Program-made: the position numbers and the translations under genes | The notes under the pieces: model-generated | What the model was told of the DNA's origin: nothing | Database searches by the model: none | What the model saw: the letters and a program-made list of their open reading frames with translations, nothing else | Assembly (NCBI GenBank): GCA_028641055.1 | Contig: CM054060.1 | Location: 313,089,652 to 313,153,651 of the forward strand | Source of the DNA: Alopecurus myosuroides | Taxonomy: Eukaryota > Streptophyta > Magnoliopsida > Poales > Poaceae | Direction of reading: 5' to 3' | Length of the DNA stretch: 64,000 nt | Part shown: one piece after another, positions 10,891 through 20,893 of the stretch | Layout: each line of letters opens with the position of its first letter | How positions within the stretch are numbered: position 1 is the first letter of the stretch

Positions 10891-11226
10891 AGACCTCGCT
10901 TGTCCCCAACGAAACTGAACTCAGTAAACATGACCACAGGTTTATGGAGTGAAGAGTTGATAAATAAAATACGGACAAGAAGCATCGCATTTATCTATGC
11001 ACCAATCATTATAGACAGCAACTTCCTCTCATATAACTTAACTTGAAACGAGTAATGGGAGTCACAAACAAAGATGCAAAAAAGAGAATCAAAATTGGTG
11101 ATGGCAAACTTCGTCTTGGTCGGAGAACATTTAATGATATCATACTTATCTTAGGTGAAGTCTTCGTAACAAGGCTTATATTGTAGAGCTTAACATGTTT
11201 AATTATAACAATCCTTTTACATTGAT

Positions 11227-12635
11227 TTATGTCTACGCACACTTCTATTCTTGTAGATAGTGTTGGGCCTCCAAGTGCAGAGGTTTGTAGAACAGCAACA
11301 AGTTTCCCTTAAGTGGATCACCTAAGGTTTATCGAACTCAGGGAGGTAGAGGTCAAATATATCCTTCTCAAGCAACCCTGTAATTAAGATACAAGAAGTC
11401 TCTTGTGTCCCCAGCACACCCAATATACTTGTCAGGTATGTAGGTCCAATAGTTCGGCGAAGAGAGAGTAAAATACAAGCAGTATAGATGATTATAAGTG
11501 ATAATAACAATCTGAAATAAATATGGCAGAAAGGAAACATGTAGCAGAACAGGCGGAAAACAGTGTTTCACTGCTTGGAATAAGGCCTAGGTCTTTTACT
11601 TTCACTAGTGGACACCTCTCAACAATGAAAACATAATTGAATGCATAAATATGATCTCTTCACTATGCTACTCTGAACCACTCTCCGGTCCAATAATGAA
11701 CACTAATCATTGCGTAGGGCTTTAACAGCACTCCTCAAGTCGATATTCCCTCTCTAGGGAACCCCAATGTAACTACGAGCGCCCTAAATTAGTACTTAAC
11801 AAACGCCACAATTTCATAGGTTCATCTTCCAACAAAAGATATAAATATCATGCTAAACCACACGGAGCACACACTATCACCTTTACCCCGTGATCAAAGT
11901 GTTTACGGAGATAACAAAACCACTTGGGTAGCATAACATATCAAGATCAATCTAGATATTAAACTAGATTACAGAGCTCATGATCACATAAAGATCACAC
12001 CATGGGAGAGAGATGAACCACGTAGCTATCGGTAGAGCCCTCAGCCCCGGGGGAGAACTACTCCCTCCTCATCATAGGAGACAGCAACGGCGATGGAGAT
12101 GGTGGTGGAGTCGATGGAGATGGCTTCCGGGGGCACTTCCCCGTCCCGGCAGGGTGCCAGAATAGAGATTTGTCCCCAGAAACTTGTCGGCGGCGGCGGC
12201 GGAGCTACGGATGTATTTTGCACAAAAGGTCGATTCCCCTAGGATTTATGCCTCGGGGGTGATATATAGGCGAAAGGGAAACGTCGGTGGACGCCCGAGA
12301 GGCCCACACCACTAGCCGGCGTGGCCAGGGGGAGCCCGCGCGAGCCTATGGTGTGGGGCCCCTGGTGCCCGTCTTCGACTCCTCTTCGGTCTCCTGGATG
12401 CGTCCGGGGAAAATAGGAACTTCGGGATTTGTGGGGTCCAATTCTGAGAATATTTCCAGAACAACTTTTCTGAAACTAAAAACAGCAGAAAACAGGGAAC
12501 TGGCTCTGTGGCATCTTGTTAATAGGTTAGTCCCGAAAATCGATAAAAATGACATAAAGTGTAGGGAAACATGTGGGAAACAACATGAAAACAACATGGA
12601 ACATCAGAAATTAGGGATACGTTTATGACGTATCA
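11227..12635 (-). repeat. 3' LTR of element B
   Basis: 1409 bp. The LTR edge reads TTATGTC instead of TGATGTC, a point change in the terminal CA of the minus strand. It has the U3 inverted repeat (about 12301-12362) and a TATA sequence near 12261-12267 on the minus strand. ORFs inside are shadows. Confidence 0.9.
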
Positions 12636-12674
12636 AGCATCCCCAAGCTTAGTTCCTACTCGTCCTCGAGTAGG
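12636..12674 (-). promoter_or_regulatory. Terminal polypurine tract and adjoining hairpin of element B
   Basis: On the minus strand a perfect 8-bp stem with a 4-nt loop (CCTACTCG/CGAGTAGG, 12655-12674) is followed within a few bases by AAGCTTGGGGATGCT and the 3' LTR. The stem-loop holds ACTCGAGGACG, the exact complement of a loop in B's 5' leader (18191-18201). Confidence 0.6.
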
Positions 12675-15317
12675 TAAACGATAAAACAATAATTTCTGAG
12701 GTGACATGCTAGTATCATAAACTTGATCATTATATTTAAAAGTATATGTACGCTGATATCATGGAACTTCAAACAAAAAATGATAAATAGAACTTTAATA
12801 ATAAAGCATAGCAATCACTTTGCATCATGAAGAGTATCTCAAATAAAGGATCATGGATAATAATGCAAGGAAAGATAAACGTTTGTTTCTGGTATAGAGA
12901 AAGCATGGCAAAGTGGTATTTCGCTAGTCCTTGAGATTGGGGAAAAACATAAATGCCATGACACTTTCAAAGTTCATGAGGAAGACAAGAACAAATAATA
13001 TCACATCATGGAGTAATTATTGATGCTTATGGCACAAATGCACATAGAACTCAGAATGGCAAAAATGCTCTCTCAACTGTGCATAAAGTTAGAAGATGGA
13101 GAATCAACATAAAGGTAAAAGAAAAGCCCTCCGCAGAGGGAAGCAGGGATCACTCATGTGCTAGAGCTTTTTATTTTATTAAATAGAGGTATTCAAAGTT
13201 TGACACTCCTCCCATCCATCTTTCACAAACCATGGCTAACCTAATCCTCGGGTGCCTGCCAACAATCACATACCGTGGAGGAGTGTCTATATTTTAGGAG
13301 AGGTGTATGTTAATGTTAACGAATGGTAAATAGACAATACAGTACGTCACAAGCCAACTGGATTCACAAGAGCGGCTCCCATGGTGAAGGACGCAACTGG
13401 TGTAGAAGGTCATCCCTCTTTCTCTTTTGTTTACACATTTATGCTTTGACTGATAAATCAGGGGCAAAAATAGTGAAGAGAATTGGTTTGTATTAATTTG
13501 GGATTGGGCACCCCGCTGCCAACTCTTCTATCATTTGGATAAGCGGATGAAGCCACTAGTACAGGGTGTGAAATCCAATCCACAAGTTAGATAAAGATTC
13601 TCTATTGACGTCCTCATGAGCAAAAACAAGAACACAAAACATGAATAATTTTGAAGGTTTTAAAGGTAACACATGAGAAATTTACTTGGAGTGGCAGTTA
13701 AATACCACAGGTAGGTACGTATGGTGTACACAATGGGAAAACTTTGGTTTAAGGAGTTTGGATGGACGAGTAGAGCTCATACTCAGTACAGGTGGAGGCT
13801 AGCAAAAGACTGGGAGCGACAAATCAAGAGAGCATAAGAGCCATAATCATGCATAGCGACATAAACATCATTAATTAAAGCATAAGCGGTATCACAAGTT
13901 CAGAAACTAAATGGTCATGGAGGCTATTCGTGACTGGTTCATAGTCATAAACATAGTGTGAGCATGCGCCAAGTCAATCAAATAAAACATTCGAAAGAGA
14001 ATACCATATATTGATGCTTTGCTATGACAAGAACAACTCATGGATCTTTCAAGACATATTAAAAGCTCTCAGATATTTAAGGCTATTCATGATACTCAAT
14101 AACCACAAGGCATTAAAACTAAAATAAAATTTAGCATGTCATGAAAAAGTTCTAGCCATAGTCTATACAACCTTCTACTAGCATTGTTATAGATTCTACA
14201 TCAAGCAGCAGTTTCTTTTCCCAACAAGCACCATACAAGATATGTTTGAACAAAAATAATCAACATGATACAGCAGGCAAACATGAGAGTACTCACATAA
14301 CACTACTAAAACTAACAGCTCTGAATAAGAGATGCATGAAAACAAAGGCTAAACGCGGTACTAGCAAAAAGTGAACACTCACGGAACAATAAGAATGAAA
14401 ACTAGAGTGTTCTAAGCAATGAAAACGAATTGTGTCTCTCTCCCACATAAGTATGGTATGATACAACTATTTATTACAGCAAAAAACCAAACAAACTTAA
14501 AACAAAAAATAAAAGACGCTCAAAGTAAAGCACATAAGATGTGACCGAATAAAAATATTGTTTTGCTAGAAGTGACCTGATAATTTGTTGATGAAGAAGG
14601 GGATGCCTTGGGCATCAAGCTTAGACACGTGAGTATTTTTGGAATTTGCTGGGATGTACCACCGGGGAATCCCCAAGCTTAGGCTCTTCACTCTTCTTGA
14701 TCACATCATATTATCCTCTTCTCTTGACCCTTGAAAACTTCCTTCACACAAAACTTCTCACAATCTTCATTAGCAACGTTAGTGCAATCGAAATAATAAA
14801 TTCACATGTTCAGTTTCAACACAAGTCTAACACTCATAAACACATTAGATACTTTCACAACTTCTTTTAAAAATATTTTTCTCAAAAGAACACCAAAAGA
14901 AAAAGATTAAGATGCAAATGCAATTATTGGCAGAAATCTGTCAAAACAGGACAGCAGGTAAAGATGATTTTTATAGAAAGTTTTACGTTGATCAAATCGA
15001 AAAGTGGTCTACTAATAAAAGTTGCGGAATTAGCTGAGGAATAAGCACAAAAAATTTCAGATTATTCTGATCTTCCAGGATTTTATACGATGTTTTACGG
15101 TGGACAGTAGAAATCTGATTTCTGCGCAGAAATCCGAAAACCAACTCCAACTTTCGTCAGAAACTTTACTTGGAACTACTAAAACATGAAAAGAAAGATA
15201 CAAAGGAGTTGATACAGAAGTATTAAACCCCTTTACTCAAAGAAAACAAAGAAAAACAAAGCAAAAATAAAACCATGGGTTGTCTCCCAAGAAGTGCTTT
15301 TCTTTAAAGCCTTTTAG
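12636..15317 (-). other. 3' non-coding region of element B
   Basis: 2.7 kb without credible ORFs. Minus-strand landmarks in order: a motif near 15270-15310 reading GGGAGACAACCCATGG (compare GGGAGGCAACCCGG in F near 61515), a polypurine-like AAGCTTGGGGATT at 14668-14680, and just before the 3' LTR an 8-bp hairpin (12655-12674) then AAGCTTGGGGATG. The part 13080-13830 aligns by eye with A's 3' region at 19800-20350 plus 30330-30500. Confidence 0.7.
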
Positions 15318-16184
15318 CTAGGCATGATAATTTGAGAAGATGCTCACATAAGAAATATGAATTGAAGCAAAAGAGAGCATCAAGAAGCAAATGTAAACCA
15401 AATTTAAGTCTAACCCACTTCCTATAAAAAATAATCTTGTAGAAAAACAAGTCATGGATACACAAAGCAACAACCATAGGAAATCAAAAAAATGCAACTT
15501 CATAATTTTCAACATAAAGAGGGGAAACTTGATATTGTTGAGATGCATAAAATTATGTTTCCCTCTGTCATAATAACTTTTAGTAGCATCATGAATAGAG
15601 TTAACAATATAACTATCACATAAAACATTCTTATCACGAGCCACATGCATAAAAGAATTATTACTCTCCACATAAGCATAGTCATTCTCATTAATAGGAG
15701 TGGGAGTAGGATTATCATAAAGAACTCGAACATGATAGACAAGCTGCATATTAAAGAGATTGTTTTGGGTAATCCCACCATAATTATGGCAAGTTTCACG
15801 AGGATGATTGTAATTACATCCTATGTTATAACTTTCTTTATAATAATTATCAAAGACTGGAGGCATATTGAAATCATAATTAATTTTCTCCTCACTAGTA
15901 GGTGGACTAAAAATATAATATTCATCATTGCAATCATCATCTATTGGAGGCATAGTATCATCACAAGCAATAAAATAGTTGTCTTCCAAAATGCATTCAT
16001 TTGTAAACATATCATCATTTTTACTAGGAGGAGATGTATCAAGCATATAATTATTAATAGCAAAGGGATTTTCAAACACATCATCCACAAGTTTAGAGCT
16101 TTCTATATCATGATTGGAAGGAACATGGATGGTACTAATAGTACAAAAATTATTATCATCATTTTCCGAATTGGTACCAAACAA
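15318..16184 (-). CDS. Asp/Asn-rich ORF with hydrophobic C-terminus (element B)
   Basis: 288 residues between gag and the 3' non-coding region. Residues about 1-215 are rich in Asp, Asn, Tyr and Ser with scattered Cys and no recognised fold. The last ~65 residues hold two hydrophobic stretches (FFDFLWLLLCVSMTCF and LVYICFLMLSFASIHISYV) separated by a short polar turn, compatible with two membrane helices. I do not recognise a function. Such acidic frames occupy the pol position in related non-autonomous grass gypsies. An envelope-like role is only a positional guess, and the hydrophobic tail could be fortuitous reading of T-rich DNA. Confidence 0.45.
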   Translation of the reverse strand: MFGTNSENDDNNFCTISTIHVPSNHDIESSKLVDDVFENPFAINNYMLDTSPPSKNDDMFTNECILEDNYFIACDDTMPPIDDDCNDEYYIFSPPTSEEKINYDFNMPPVFDNYYKESYNIGCNYNHPRETCHNYGGITQNNLFNMQLVYHVRVLYDNPTPTPINENDYAYVESNNSFMHVARDKNVLCDSYIVNSIHDATKSYYDRGKHNFMHLNNIKFPLFMLKIMKLHFFDFLWLLLCVSMTCFSTRLFFIGSGLDLNLVYICFLMLSFASIHISYVSIFSNYHA

Positions 16185-16881
16185 ATTTTAAATATCAAAA
16201 GTAGTGTGTTTCTCCCAATCATGATCACTTTCATAAATAACAGGCATAGGAAAATCATCGAGTTCAGACTCATCAAAAAAATTGTAATATGAGCAACATG
16301 CTTAGGGGGGATACCGTTACCTCTCTCTTTTTACTCCTCCTCTTCCTCTTCTTCCCCTCTTTAGGAGGGAGAGGCTTAAAAGGGATCTTCTCCACATACC
16401 CTGGTTTATTATGAGGAACAATAGAAAGAACTTTGGAGGATTTCTCCTCTTCATTAATAAGAACAAAACACATATTAGTCCTGTCATATTTTGGTAAAGT
16501 ATCATGTTTTATAATATTTTGTATGTAAGTATTTGCATGGCAATTATCAAATCAATAAATATGCCATCCATGCAAGACACTATTCATATCAAAAGCACTC
16601 ATATATATCAAAGAAGTTTTTCTTAATAACTCTTCACACCCCAAAAAATAATGTAAGTTCATCATGCTCATTAGGGATGGTCATGTAATCACATACAAAC
16701 TTGCAGTACTCATAGGATTCGAAAGGCTACTATGATGGCCCGAGCATTCAAAATTAAAATGACCCACTTCATAGCAAAGTTCACAAATAAAAGGATAGAG
16801 GGCACAAACTTTTTCACCAAGATCATCTAGAGCCCTACTCCACATTCTAGTTTTTTCATTCGTATGATGGATACAATATTC
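16185..16881 (-). pseudogene. Gag C-terminal zinc-knuckle region of element B, broken
   Basis: A CCHC knuckle is readable at 16744-16785 (CELCYEVGHFNFEC, spacing C-x2-C-x4-H-x4-C), in a different frame from gag. It would bind genomic RNA for packaging. A basic frame follows at 16273-16473 (KEGKKRKRRSKKRE). Stops and frame changes separate these from gag and from the acidic ORF. Confidence 0.6.
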
Positions 16882-18056
16882 TTATTCAATTTGATTCTTT
16901 TCACAAGGTCTAAGTACCCCACAAAAATTAACATGCTTATAAGAAATAGTACTTTCAGAAGTTTGAGTATGTTTATTGAAATCATCAATAACAATTTCAT
17001 TTTCCATGCAAGTGTCTTTAAAAGGTTCATGATATATGTCCCAATTTTCTTTAGGCATATTAAGATAAGAAGCAAAGGATCTATACCAACCAAAAGCTAT
17101 TGGAGGATCAAGACCATATTTAGCATTAAGCTTATGAAAATCAGCAGTTTCAGCAAAATTCTTAATGCAATCATACTCATAGTTTATACCTGACTCTTTA
17201 CCTTTGTTGTTATTACAATCTTCACTATTGATTCCAATCCCCTCAAGAAGATCCCACTTAGCTTCAACCTTCTTACTAAAAAAAGAACCCTCTGAACATG
17301 CATCTAGATAATCCTTCCAATGTCCTGAAAGCCTTGCATAAAAATTAGTAACAATTATTTCCTCAGGAAGCTCATGGTTAGGACATTTGAGTATTAATGT
17401 TTTCAGTCTTCCCCAAGATTGGGCAATGCTTTCTCCATCATGAGGCCAAAAATTATAAATGTAATTTCTATCTAAATATAATTCATGAGAAGGATAAAAT
17501 TTATAGTAAAAGAGAGATTCAAGTTCCTTCCACTCCAAAACATGAGGATCATCTAGTAGTTTATACCATTCCCTTTCTTTGTCCTCAAGTGACAAAGGGA
17601 ATAGCCTACTCTTAACTTGGTCCGTTGAGATACCTGCACACTTGAATAACTCGCATAATTCATGCATAAAGTGTAAATGATCACTAGGATGGACAGTTCC
17701 ATCTCCAAAATAGCGGTTATCCATGACAAGTTCAACAATTTTCTGGGGTATTCTAAAAGGAATGTTTTCAGTAAGAGGATTTAAAATATCACAAGCATCA
17801 TTAGGTTTATCGCACATGGGAGATAAAGTATCATCAAAGCAAATTATCTCCTCTAAAGCTGGAACACTAAAAAGTTTATAAAACTAGCTTCCCGAAGCTT
17901 AGAATTTTCCATAGTACTAGAAATAATGGTATCCAAATAATTAATGCTAATAACATTGCTATCACTATTATGCAAACAAACTTCGATATGTTTTTTAATT
18001 TTCTCTTCAAAAGCATCATGTCCTAATTCAAGATAAATATTACAAAGTTCTATCAT
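16882..18056 (-). pseudogene. gag: Gag of element B with one frameshift
   Basis: Gag begins at the ATG at 18056 (MIELCNIYLELG) and runs to about 17870, where the frame shifts. The main frame continues through VPALEEIICFDD to the stop at 16882. The capsid-like core is well kept: GDGTVHPSDHLHFMHELC, LFPLSLEDKEREWYKLL, FYYKFYPSHE, FWPHDGESIAQSW, CPNHELPEE and DYLDACSEGSF. This block is closely similar to gag of element A (FWPHDGESIAQAW, CPIHELPSN), so A is a plausible helper. A single indel near 17870 prevents full-length translation. Confidence 0.8.
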
Positions 18057-18184
18057 ATTTTTGTTTTTTTCTATTAAGACTACTTGTAAAAATAAAAGCA
18101 AGAAGCGAGTAAAAATAAGCCTAACTAGTGAAAACAAGAAACAAAAAGATATAATTGCAGAATCTAAAGGAAATAACTTAGAGC

Positions 18185-18239
18185 ACTCACACTCGAGGAC
18201 GTGAGTACCTTTTACCTTACCTCCCCAGCAACGGCGCCA
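18185..18239 (-). promoter_or_regulatory. Primer-binding site and leader hairpin of element B
   Basis: TGGCGCCGTTGCTGGGG on the minus strand at 18223-18239 is the primer site. Just downstream, a 6-bp stem ACTCAC/GTGAGT (18185-18190, 18201-18206) encloses a 10-nt loop complementary to the 3' hairpin at 12655-12674. Confidence 0.7.
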
Positions 18240-18249
18240 GAAAATACCT

Positions 18250-19656
18250 TGATGTCTACGCACACTTCTATTTTTGTAGACAGTGTTGGGCCTCCAAGTG
18301 CAGAGGTTTGTACAACATCAGAAAGTTTCCCTTAAGTGGATCACCCAAGGTTTATCGAACTTAGGGAGGTAGAGGTCAAAGATATCCCTCTCAAGCAACC
18401 CTGCAATTAAGATACAAGAAGTCTCTTGTGTCCCCAACACACCCAATATACTTGTCAGGTATATATGTGCACTAGTTCGGCGAAGAGAGAGTAAAATACA
18501 AGCAACATGGATGATTATAAGTGACAATAACAATCTGAAATAAATATGGAAGCAAACAAACATGTAGCAGAACAGGCGGAAAACGGTGTTTCAATGCTTA
18601 GAAATAAGGCCTAGGGCTTTTACTTTCACTAGTGGACACCTCTCAACAATGAAAACATAATTGAATGCATAAATATGATCTCTTCACTATGCTACTCCGA
18701 ATCAATCTCCGGTCGAAGAATGAACACTAACCATTGTGTGGGGCTTTAACAGCACTCCTCAAGTCTATATTCCCTCTCTAGGGCACCCCAATGTCACTAT
18801 GAGCGCCATAAATTAGTACTAAACAAACGCCACAATTTCATAGGTTGATCTTCCAACACAAGATATAAATATCATGCTAAACCACACGGAGCACACACTA
18901 TCACCTTTACCCCGTGATCAAAGTGTTTACGGAGATAACAAAACCACTTGAGTAGCATAACAGATGAAGATCAATCTACATATTCAACTATATTACAAAG
19001 CTCATGATCACCTAAAGATCACACCATGGGAGAGAGATGAACCACATAGCTACCGGTAGAGCCCTCAGCCCCAGGGGAGAACTACTCCCTCCTTATCATA
19101 GGAGACAACAACAGTGACGGAGATGGTGGTGGAGTTGATGGAGATGGCTTCCGGGGGCACTTCCCCGTCCCGGCAGGGGGCCAGAACAGAGATCTGTCCT
19201 CCGAAACTTGTCGGCGGCGGCAGAGCTACGGATGTATTTTGCACAAAAGGTCGATTCCCCTAGGGTTTATGCCTCGAGGGGAATATATAGGCGAAAGGGA
19301 AACGTCGTGGGCGCCCGAGGGGCCCACACCACTAGCCGGCGTGGCCAGGGGGAGCCCGCACGAGCCTATGGTGTGGGGCCCCTGGTGCCCGTCTTCGACT
19401 CCTCCTCGGTCTTCTGGATGCTTCCGCGGAAAATAGGAACTTCGGGATTTGTGGGGTCCAATTCCGAGAATATTTCCAGAACAACTTTTCTGAAACTAAA
19501 AACAGCAGAAATCAGGGAACTGGCTCTGTGGCATCTTGTTAATAGGTTAGTCCGGAAAATGGATAAAAATGACATATAGTGTAAGGAAAACATGTGGGAA
19601 ACAACATGAAAACAACATGGAACATCAGAAATTAGGGGTACGTTTATGACGTATCA
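18250..19656 (-). repeat. 5' LTR of element B
   Basis: 1407 bp, TGATACGTC...GTAGACATCA on the minus strand. It contains a TATA box (CTATATATTC, plus coordinates about 19281-19290), with the U3 inverted repeat at 19319-19331 and 19369-19382 lying about 30 bp upstream. Confidence 0.92.
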
Positions 19657-20351
19657 GGGATTCATAGCTTTCAAAGTAATATTCATTCAGATAATAAAGC
19701 ATGTGCTAAACAAAGAAGGATAGAAAACATGATTGAATAAATCAACATATAGATGGTGCGATCACAACAACTCAAATGCTTGCTGGAGACAGAAAGGAAT
19801 GGGTTTACTGACTCAACATAAATGTAAAAGATAGGCCCTTTGCAGAGGGAAGCATGGATCACTCATGTGCTAGAGCTTTTATTTTAATAAACAGAGGTAT
19901 AAAATGCATGACACTCCTCCCATCCATCTTACACAAACCAAGGTTAACCGAATCCTCGGGTGCCTGCCAACAATCACAGACCATGGAGGAGTGTCTAAAT
20001 TTGAGAGGTGTATGCTAGTGTAAACGAATGGTAAACAGAAAATACATTACGTCACAAGCCAACTACACTTCACAAGAGTAGCTCCCATAAGAAGGACACA
20101 ACTGTAGTAGAAGGTCATCCCTCATTCTCTTTTGTTTACACGATTATGCTTTGACTGATAGTCAGGGGCAAAAATAGTGAAGAGAATTTGTGTATTATTT
20201 TGGTGCTGGGCACCCCACTACCAGCTCTTCTAGCATTTGGATAAGCGGATGAAGCCACTAGTCCAGTGTGTGAAGTCTGATCAACAAGTGAGATAAAGAT
20301 TCTCTATTTACGTCCTCATGAGCAAAAACAGGAACACAAAGCAAGAGTGAT
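19657..20351 (-). other. 3' non-coding region of A between B and C
   Basis: Belongs to A and resumes at 30324 after C. No ORF. Strongly similar to B at 13080-13650, including the GAGGAGTGTC and CCCATCCATCTT segments. The remaining piece of A's 3' end lies at 10891-11226, also without ORFs. Confidence 0.7.
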
Positions 20352-20829
20352 TGACAGGAGGATGCTAACCCGGTAGGCCAAGCTCCATGGAATAACCCGG
20401 CTCAAGGAATGATGTGCAGGATCCGGCTAAGGATAGGGAAACTTGTGAAGGCCCAAGCTTGTAGGCCCAATGACCCGGATTGTGGGTTACTGTAAAGGCA
20501 AGTTAGGGTTAGTGCGCCGTGTCCGGGTAGGATTCAGGGTACGCCTTGTAGGACAAGCCAGGGGGTACGGGTGCTTTATAAACCGACCCCCGGAGGTAGT
20601 TTAGGGAGAGATCTAAGAACCCTAGCAATACCGTGTGATATCGAGTATCCAGTGTAAACCCTAATCGAGTTATTGTATCGAGAATAAAGATCCGGCGACT
20701 TCGATTGCCGGCTGTCAGATCAAGTTGTACCATGTCTTCTCTTGAGCTAAACCCTCTCCCGAACGCCTGTGTCGACTTGCCCCAAGATCAGTTACCCCTG
20801 GTAACGTCTGCCGTGATTATCCCACGACA
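20352..20829 (+). repeat. 5' LTR of element C
   Basis: 478 bp from TGACAGG to CCACGACA. TATA box TTTATAAAC at 20575-20583. An ATG at 20732 within the LTR is in frame with gag. Confidence 0.95.
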
Positions 20830-20831
20830 GT

Positions 20832-20850
20832 TGGCGCCCACCGTGGGGCC
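20832..20850 (+). other. Primer-binding site of element C
   Basis: TGGCGCCCACCGTGGGGCC, two bases after the 5' LTR. This site type is common in Tat-like plant gypsy elements. Confidence 0.85.
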
Positions 20851-20893
20851 TGCGTCCAAAGGTGTCCACATCACGGGAGAAGCTCGGAAGGGC

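Larger units (their letters stand above)
11227..19656 (-). mobile_element. Element B: non-autonomous gypsy nested in A
   Basis: Minus strand: 5' LTR 18250-19656, primer site 18223-18239, gag, CCHC knuckle, acidic ORF, long 3' non-coding region, polypurine tract 12636-12648, 3' LTR 11227-12635. No RT or integrase motif is present. The flanks TTGAT (11222-11226) and GGGAT (19657-19661) share only three of five bases, so the target duplication is mutated or was changed by recombination. In the first 165 bp the LTRs differ by roughly 7%. Its 3' non-coding region is clearly homologous to that of A. Confidence 0.9.
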
